Assembly: GCA_009778355.1 (NCBI GenBank)
Contig: WRJY01000137.1
Location: 1-5,150 of the forward strand
Source of the DNA: Desulfovibrionaceae bacterium
GTDB taxonomy: Bacteria; Pseudomonadota; Gammaproteobacteria; Burkholderiales; Burkholderiaceae_C
Direction: 5' to 3'
Length of the DNA stretch: 5,150 nt
The position numbers were made by a program, and so were the translations under genes. The notes beneath the pieces are model-generated. The model was given only the letters and a program-made list of their open reading frames with translations, ran no database searches and was not told the DNA's origin. Below are positions 1-5,150 of this stretch, piece by piece (position 1 is the first letter of the stretch; each line of letters starts with the position of its first letter).

Positions 1-165
1 ACCCAAATGGTGAGATTGATCGAAGTCAAAAATCTCTGTGTTCATAAGGGGTTACGAAGGTAAAGAAGCGCTCAACTGCCGTTTTTAGGTTGAAATGAAG
101 CCCTGTTTCAAAACCGGCGCATGGCTGGCTTCCGTTCGCGAAGGAGGCTTCCCATCTGTGCCGGT
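1..165. other. Non-coding, AT-richer region downstream of brnA
   Basis: No credible gene is seen here. The first 115 bases are clearly more AT-rich than the rest of the window, which hints at a junction or acquired DNA next to the toxin-antitoxin operon. The stretch holds the R1 repeat (73-94) and, overlapping its end, a 6-bp stem (TTGAAA at 90-95 with TTTCAA at 106-111). For transcripts leaving brnA on the minus strand, AACCGGC/GCCGGTT arms (112-118 with 160-166) pair and are followed by TTTT. The loop of about 41 bases makes this only a weak terminator candidate. Open frames crossing the region on both strands have no recognisable protein features. Confidence 0.5.
73..94 (+). repeat. Dispersed motif copy R1
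   Basis: This 22-bp stretch begins CAACTGCCGTTTTTAGG and ends TTGAA. It matches R3 (2175-2196, same strand) with one T/C difference, and R2 (1959-1977, opposite strand) over 19 bp with the same single difference. This copy stands alone: no inverted partner is visible nearby in the window. Function unknown. Confidence 0.75.
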
Positions 166-471
166 TCATCGAATTGCCCGCAACATGGCAGCCCGCAAAA
201 TGGCATTGATGCGCGTGTGATAGCCCTTGCCTTGGCTCTTGAGCCAAGCCAGCACGTCGGAGTCCACGCGCACCGTGGTCATGGTCTTGGTGGGTTTGTA
301 GAACGGATTGCGGACGGCGTTTTTCCAGAACGCATCGCTCAGCGGCGGAATGCCGCTGTAGTCGATCTCACTGTCCGGCATGTCGGACAGCGCCTTGATT
401 TCCGCCCGTTGCGCATCCGTCAGTGGCGGCAGGTTGTTCAGATCAAGCTCATAGCGAACGGTTTTGCTCAT
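166..471 (-). CDS. brnA: BrnA family antitoxin and autorepressor
   Basis: Antitoxin of a BrnT/BrnA type II module. In the family, BrnA neutralises the BrnT ribonuclease by direct binding and represses the operon through a ribbon-helix-helix DNA-binding domain. The product is 101 aa. The N-terminal half has LPPLTDAQ (14-21) and the family-typical acidic/proline segment DYSGIPPLSDAFW (37-49). The C-terminal ribbon-helix-helix follows: strand TTVRVDSDV (65-73), helix DVLAWLKSQ (72-80), then GKGYHTRINAILRAAML (81-97), a hallmark of BrnA proteins. The ATG at 471 was chosen over an in-frame ATG at 540 because it gives the family N-terminus and has a purine-rich AGAGAGAAAG stretch upstream. The longer form would only add residues read out of frame from brnT. 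Its start overlaps the 3' end of brnT by 23 bp, so translation is probably coupled. It is the last gene of the operon. Confidence 0.9.
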   Translation of the reverse strand: MSKTVRYELDLNNLPPLTDAQRAEIKALSDMPDSEIDYSGIPPLSDAFWKNAVRNPFYKPTKTMTTVRVDSDVLAWLKSQGKGYHTRINAILRAAMLRAIR

Positions 472-748
472 AACGCTTTCTCTCTTTCGGGTCGGCTCGC
501 CGTGCCGAAATGATGCGGATAATTTCAGCGCCATCTTCATCGTCCCGGACGGTATGGGCCACCATCAGCAACAGGTGTCCGTCCACGAGGCCCACGGTTT
601 GCCATCGGCGCTCGCCGCCCTCGGTGCGGTCTTGCTCCGCGAGCGCGAACGGGTCGGCAAAGACACGGGCGGCAGTCTCGAAGCGCACGCGGTGTTTCCG
701 AAGGTTGCTTGCCGCCTTTGCAGCGTCCCATTCAAACCGTGCCGGCAT
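449..748 (-). CDS. brnT: BrnT family ribonuclease toxin
   Basis: Toxin of the BrnT/BrnA system (family PF04365), a RelE-fold ribonuclease that slows growth by cutting RNA when not bound by BrnA. The product is 99 aa, a normal family length. Visible signatures are the N-terminal FEWDAAKAASNLRKHRV (5-21), which is the diagnostic WDxxKxxxNxxKHxV pattern, then F23, VFADP (29-33), the central ERRWQTVG (46-53), and the C-terminal IIRIISARRADPKERKRYE (76-94) with the expected basic residues. The frame is intact and no key motif is missing, so the toxin looks active. The ATG at 748 fits the family N-terminus. No clear Shine-Dalgarno precedes it, and the candidate promoter would start the transcript only a few bases upstream, so the message may be leaderless or nearly so. 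It is the first gene of the operon, with the antitoxin second, as usual for brnTA. Confidence 0.92.
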   Translation of the reverse strand: MPARFEWDAAKAASNLRKHRVRFETAARVFADPFALAEQDRTEGGERRWQTVGLVDGHLLLMVAHTVRDDEDGAEIIRIISARRADPKERKRYEQNRSL

Positions 749-753
749 GGTGC

Positions 754-789
754 ATGATACTACTTCGATGTAGTAACACCATGCAAGGC
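754..789 (-). promoter_or_regulatory. brnTA promoter with palindromic operator
   Basis: Read on the minus strand, a palindrome TACTAC-ATCGAA-GTAGTA (758-775) lies just upstream of brnT. The outer 6-bp arms are perfect and the central TCGA is also symmetric, so only one base pair in 18 breaks symmetry. Overlapping it are -10-like boxes (TAGTAT at 757-762 or TATCAT at 754-759). A weak -35-like TTGCAT lies 18 bp upstream of TAGTAT. BrnA family antitoxins autorepress by binding inverted repeats at their promoter, so this is the natural operator candidate. The palindrome is read directly; the promoter boxes are inference. Confidence 0.6.
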
Positions 790-825
790 TGCAACTTCCG
801 GCGGCGGCCTTGGCATGGTTTGTCT

Positions 826-851
826 CGCGGCCTTTTGTTGTATGGGCCGCG
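826..851 (-). terminator. Possible terminator hairpin downstream of the PCuAC gene
   Basis: Seven-base arms CGCGGCC (826-832) and GGCCGCG (845-851) can pair around a 12-base loop, 16 bp beyond the PCuAC stop codon and before the brnTA promoter. There is no T-run after the stem on the minus strand, so it is not a classical intrinsic terminator. The position between two separate minus-strand units is the main support. Confidence 0.3.
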
Positions 852-866
852 GGTGAGCGCGGCTTA

Positions 867-1352
867 CTACTGGCCTTGGTGCATGGGCATGTGGGCGGGT
901 ATTGCGCCGCTGGCCGGGGGCGTGGGCGCGCGCACGGGCACTTGCAGCTCTTGCCGGACTTCGGCGCCTTTGGCGTCGCGCAGCACCAGCGTCAGCGGCA
1001 CGGCGCTGCCTGCCGGCAGCGGCGCTTTCAGGTCGATCAGCATGACATGATGGCCGCCCGGCTTGAGTTCTACCGGCTGGCCGGCGGGCAGCTCCAGCGA
1101 GTCGATGGCGCGCATTTTCATCACATCGCCCTGCATCAGCATTTCATGCACTTCGGTCACGCCGGCGGCGGGCGAACTGGCGCCGACCAGGCGCGCGCCT
1201 TCGGGCGCGGTGAGGGTCATGAAGGCGCCGGTGGCCTTTTGCCCCGGCACCGAGGCGCGCGCCCAGGCGTTTTCGACCTTCACGATTTGGGCCATGGCGC
1301 TGCCTGCCAGCAGCAGGGCGGCAACGGTCAGCAAGGTTTTGATTCGATGCAT
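867..1352 (-). CDS. Periplasmic copper chaperone, PCuAC family
   Basis: A PCuA(C) protein (PF04314) that binds Cu(I) in the periplasm and helps deliver copper, typically to the CuA/CuB centres of cytochrome c oxidase. The product is 161 aa. Residues 1-21 form a signal peptide: basic MHRIK, a hydrophobic core LLTVAALLLAG, and SAMA before a cleavage at about 21/22. The cupredoxin-like domain begins near V24 with the family-typical NAWARASVPGQKATGAFM (28-45). The copper site matches the family pattern H(M)X10MX21HXM exactly: H69-E-M71, M80, H102-V-M104. A short tail, HMPMH at 154-158, adds possible copper ligands. The ATG at 1352 was chosen because it starts the signal peptide and has GGAG 7 bases upstream; a longer frame from 1412 would bury the signal sequence. 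It lies 100 bp downstream of the DUF2946 gene on the same strand, probably co-transcribed. A TonB receptor, common in such loci, is absent downstream. Confidence 0.92.
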   Translation of the reverse strand: MHRIKTLLTVAALLLAGSAMAQIVKVENAWARASVPGQKATGAFMTLTAPEGARLVGASSPAAGVTEVHEMLMQGDVMKMRAIDSLELPAGQPVELKPGGHHVMLIDLKAPLPAGSAVPLTLVLRDAKGAEVRQELQVPVRAPTPPASGAIPAHMPMHQGQ

Positions 1353-1359
1353 GTTGAAA

Positions 1360-1363
1360 CTCC
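1360..1363 (-). promoter_or_regulatory. Ribosome binding site of the PCuAC gene
   Basis: GGAG on the minus strand, followed by seven bases (TTTCAAC) and the ATG at 1352. It is the clearest Shine-Dalgarno on this strand and decides the start: the in-frame ATG 60 bases upstream would place 20 extra residues before a good signal peptide. Confidence 0.8.
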
Positions 1364-1452
1364 GGTTGAATTGAAAGAAAAGGTTTTGAAGCGAGGACGC
1401 GACCAGCGCCATTCTTCACGCCAGCGGGTGGCCTCTTGCAGTGAACAGGTTC

Positions 1453-1812
1453 TCAGGAGAAGGCGGGCGGCCCGCGCGCGGGCAGCGGCGCCCGCGCCTG
1501 CGCCACCACGGGCGCGGCCAGGCGGGGCGCGGCAATACCTGGCGTGCTTGGGGCGGCGGGCGGCAGCGCCGTCAGCGCGTGCGCCGGCGGCGTATTGGCC
1601 AGCAGGCACAGCGCGCAATCGAGTGTGGCATGGCTGGCTTCGACCGGGCCATCGCCGGTGTTCACCAGCAGCTTGACCGCGCCCGCCGCGCTGCATACCA
1701 GTTGCATGGCGCGCGGCTGCGCCAGCGGCGCGGCGGCGGCCACGCACAGCGTCAGCGCGAACCACGCCAGCGCAAGGCGGGCAATGCGGCGGTGCAGACG
1801 GCGCGGCAACAT
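1453..1812 (-). CDS. DUF2946 family protein, probably copper-associated
   Basis: Small secreted or membrane-anchored protein resembling the DUF2946 family (PF11162), whose molecular function is not established but which often sits beside PCuAC and copper-related TonB receptor genes. The 119-aa product has a basic N-terminus (MLPRRLHRRIAR, 1-12), one hydrophobic segment (about 13-28) that is a signal peptide or membrane anchor, then C40 in LVCSAAG, H61, and a CxxC motif C66-A-L-C69 in the DCALCLL stretch typical of the family. The last 45 residues are Ala/Pro-rich and low complexity. The His and Cys residues could bind a metal, which is inference. The ATG at 1812 was chosen because it directly precedes the basic/hydrophobic leader, but it has no good ribosome binding site. 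A TTG at 1941 in the same frame would add 43 residues and does have an AGGTGA upstream, so the start is uncertain. It is probably the first gene of an operon with the PCuAC gene. Confidence 0.72.
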   Translation of the reverse strand: MLPRRLHRRIARLALAWFALTLCVAAAAPLAQPRAMQLVCSAAGAVKLLVNTGDGPVEASHATLDCALCLLANTPPAHALTALPPAAPSTPGIAAPRLAAPVVAQARAPLPARGPPAFS

Positions 1813-1944
1813 GGCGGCATTATGGCCCGCGTCCGCCGCGCCGCGCCCGTAAAATTGCGGCCTCGCCGCCAAGGAGCGTTGCAGCGGGCCGCCACTTGGG
1901 GCAGGCCCGTCAGGCTTGGCGCGCAGCCGCCGATTCAGCAACGA

Positions 1945-1977
1945 CGCTCACCTGATTGAACCTAGAAACGGCAGTTG
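1945..1977 (-). repeat. Dispersed motif copy R2, left inverted arm
   Basis: On the minus strand this reads CAACTGCCGTTTCTAGGTT (1977-1959), four unrelated bases (1958-1955), then CAGGTGAGCG (1954-1945). The first 19 bases and the last 10 are identical to parts of R3 (2175-2193 and 2207-2216) in opposite orientation; R3 has 13 bases between them instead of 4. The AGGTGA lies 6 bases before a TTG codon at 1941 that is in frame with the DUF2946 gene. Confidence 0.8.
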
Positions 1978-2174
1978 ACCGCTTGCAACCTTCACGAGCC
2001 GCATGAATATTGACCTTTGCAGCTTCGATGAAGCTCACCTTTGGGTGAAAGCGCTACGCACTCGCCAGCACCGCGCTCGGCGCGCCATGCGGCGTTGCTC
2101 GTCCTTGCAGGCAGTAGCCTGCCGCGTCCTCGCGTCTTGCCTGGCACACCGATCACGGCACTGGCGAGCGCGTC

Positions 2175-2216
2175 CAACTGCCGTTTCTAGGTTGAACCTG
2201 AAAACGCAGGTGAGCG
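2175..2216 (+). repeat. Dispersed motif copy R3, right inverted arm
   Basis: It starts with CAACTGCCGTTTCTAGGTT (2175-2193) and ends with CAGGTGAGCG (2207-2216), immediately before the metH start codon. It shares 21 of its first 22 bases with R1 (73-94) and forms the right arm of the inverted pair with R2. The metH ribosome binding site lies inside this copy. Confidence 0.8.
2196..2213 (+). promoter_or_regulatory. metH ribosome binding site, partly in a small hairpin
   Basis: AGGTGA (2208-2213) is complementary to the 3' end of 16S rRNA and lies 4 bases before the ATG at 2218, which supports that start. The same bases can pair in a 5-bp stem, ACCTG (2196-2200) with CAGGT (2207-2211), around AAAACG. 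This would partly mask the site in the mRNA. The pairing is visible; any regulatory effect is inference. Confidence 0.5.
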
Positions 2217-2217
2217 C

Positions 2218-4971
<2,754 letters not shown>

Positions 4972-5150
4972 GATCGGCCAATACTCCCATTGACGTGTGT
5001 TGAAGACCGAACTGCATGGCTCCTTTCCCCGTTTGGGGAAGGCAGGGATGGGGCAGGCGCTCGTAGGTGGCGCTGCCGGCCCCCATCCCAACCTTCCCCC
5101 AGAGGGGGAAGGGGCTTGTATTCCCTCCCCCTCTGGGGGAGGGTTAGGGT
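4972..5150. repeat. C-run/G-run intergenic hairpin repeats after metH
   Basis: Non-coding tail with several overlapping inverted repeats. TTCCCC-GTTT-GGGGAA lies at 5025-5040. Nineteen-base arms with two mismatches (5035-5053 with 5081-5099) enclose a 27-base loop. CCTTCCCCC-AGA-GGGGGAAGG (5092-5112) and CCCTCCCCC-TCT-GGGGGAGGG (5123-5143) each have a perfect 9-bp stem and 3-base loop. The array runs off the window edge. Similar C-run/G-run hairpins are, from memory, frequent between genes in Burkholderiales. They may end metH transcription, but none is followed by a T-run. Confidence 0.7.
5092..5112 (+). terminator. Possible metH transcription-ending hairpin
   Basis: Perfect 9-bp GC-rich stem with a 3-base loop, 120 bp beyond the metH stop. 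The strength of the stem favours a role in stopping transcription or protecting the mRNA end. The lack of a following T-run and the presence of competing pairings with 5035-5053 argue against a simple intrinsic terminator. Confidence 0.35.

Larger units (their letters stand above)
1945..2216. repeat. Hairpin-rich element bounded by inverted repeats R2 and R3
   Basis: A 272-bp segment bounded by imperfect inverted repeats (19 bp plus 10 bp identical) and full of smaller palindromes. Inside are AGCTTC-GAT-GAAGCT (2021-2035), TCACC-TTTG-GGTGA (2035-2048) and GCAGGC-AGTA-GCCTGC (2107-2122). A longer pair of 13-bp arms with two mismatches (2061-2073 with 2156-2168) encloses the third hairpin. Nested stems inside terminal inverted repeats suggest a miniature mobile or structured intergenic element. 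No transposase and no clear target duplication are visible. A 61-codon open frame inside it (1992-2177, minus strand) has no protein-like features. Confidence 0.5.
1813..2217. other. Divergent intergenic region between DUF2946 gene and metH
   Basis: About 405 bp separate the outward-facing DUF2946 and metH genes. The copper-gene side (1813-1941) is very GC-rich and stays open in the DUF2946 frame back to a TTG at 1941. The metH side is filled by the repeat-bounded element 1945-2216. TTGACC occurs twice (1975-1980 and 2010-2015) as a good -35-like hexamer, but neither has a convincing -10 at 16-18 bp, so no promoter is called. I looked for cobalamin, SAM and SAH riboswitch signatures ahead of metH and recognised none. 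Confidence 0.6.

Noticed and set aside
472..540. Longer BrnA beginning at the ATG at 540
   Set aside because: The extra 23 residues are brnT codons read in another frame and lack similarity to BrnA; the ATG at 471 gives the family N-terminus.
810..1676. A 288-codon plus-strand open frame opposite the copper genes
   Set aside because: It is antisense to a PCuAC gene with signal peptide, ribosome binding site and exact copper motif; its own translation is low-complexity.
1992..2177. A 61-codon minus-strand open frame inside the hairpin-rich element
   Set aside because: It lies wholly within palindromic sequence, has no ribosome binding site that I can see, and shows no signal peptide, membrane segment or domain. 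It may recur as a spurious annotation wherever the element occurs.
1979..2217. Cobalamin, SAM or SAH riboswitch ahead of metH
   Set aside because: The context invited it, but no B12-box-like sequence or SAH/SAM riboswitch core was recognised. The stems present are explained by the inverted-repeat element. A covariance-model scan (Infernal with Rfam) would be decisive.
5023..5150. CRISPR-like array from the repeated C/G runs
   Set aside because: The units are overlapping palindromes of varied length with no regular spacers and no cas genes nearby.

Overview
The window looks like chromosomal DNA from a GC-rich betaproteobacterium, most likely a member of the Comamonadaceae or a close Burkholderiales relative. 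This is inferred from the strong G/C bias at third codon positions, from a cobalamin-dependent methionine synthase lacking the homocysteine-binding N-terminal module (a split arrangement I recall from this group), from a PCuAC/DUF2946 copper gene pair, and from the C-rich/G-rich intergenic hairpin repeats near the right edge. No rRNA, tRNA, CRISPR array, transposase or integrase is visible.

Layout. Positions 1-165 are non-coding, visibly more AT-rich than the rest, and carry the first copy (R1) of a 22-bp dispersed motif. Positions 166-748 (minus strand) hold a type II toxin-antitoxin operon, brnT then brnA, overlapping by 23 bp. A near-perfect palindrome sits at its promoter and is a plausible BrnA operator. 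Positions 867-1812 (minus strand) hold a small copper-handling pair: a DUF2946 membrane/secreted protein, then a periplasmic PCuAC copper chaperone with an exact H-X10-M-X21-H-X-M site and an extra His/Met tail. Positions 1813-2217 are a roughly 400-bp divergent intergenic region. It contains a hairpin-rich segment of about 270 bp bounded by inverted copies (R2, R3) of the R1 motif. Positions 2218-4971 (plus strand) encode the pterin-, cobalamin- and activation-domain part of methionine synthase. Positions 4972-5150 are non-coding and carry several C-run/G-run hairpins that continue past the window edge.

How the parts work together. The toxin-antitoxin pair is a self-contained autoregulated unit. 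DUF2946 and PCuAC probably act together in periplasmic copper supply, for example for cytochrome oxidase. The metH product needs a separately encoded homocysteine methyltransferase module that is not in this window. No convincing new multi-gene system was found. The least explained structure is the repeat-bounded intergenic element at 1945-2216, which carries the metH ribosome binding site at one end and a similar Shine-Dalgarno-like sequence facing the copper genes at the other.
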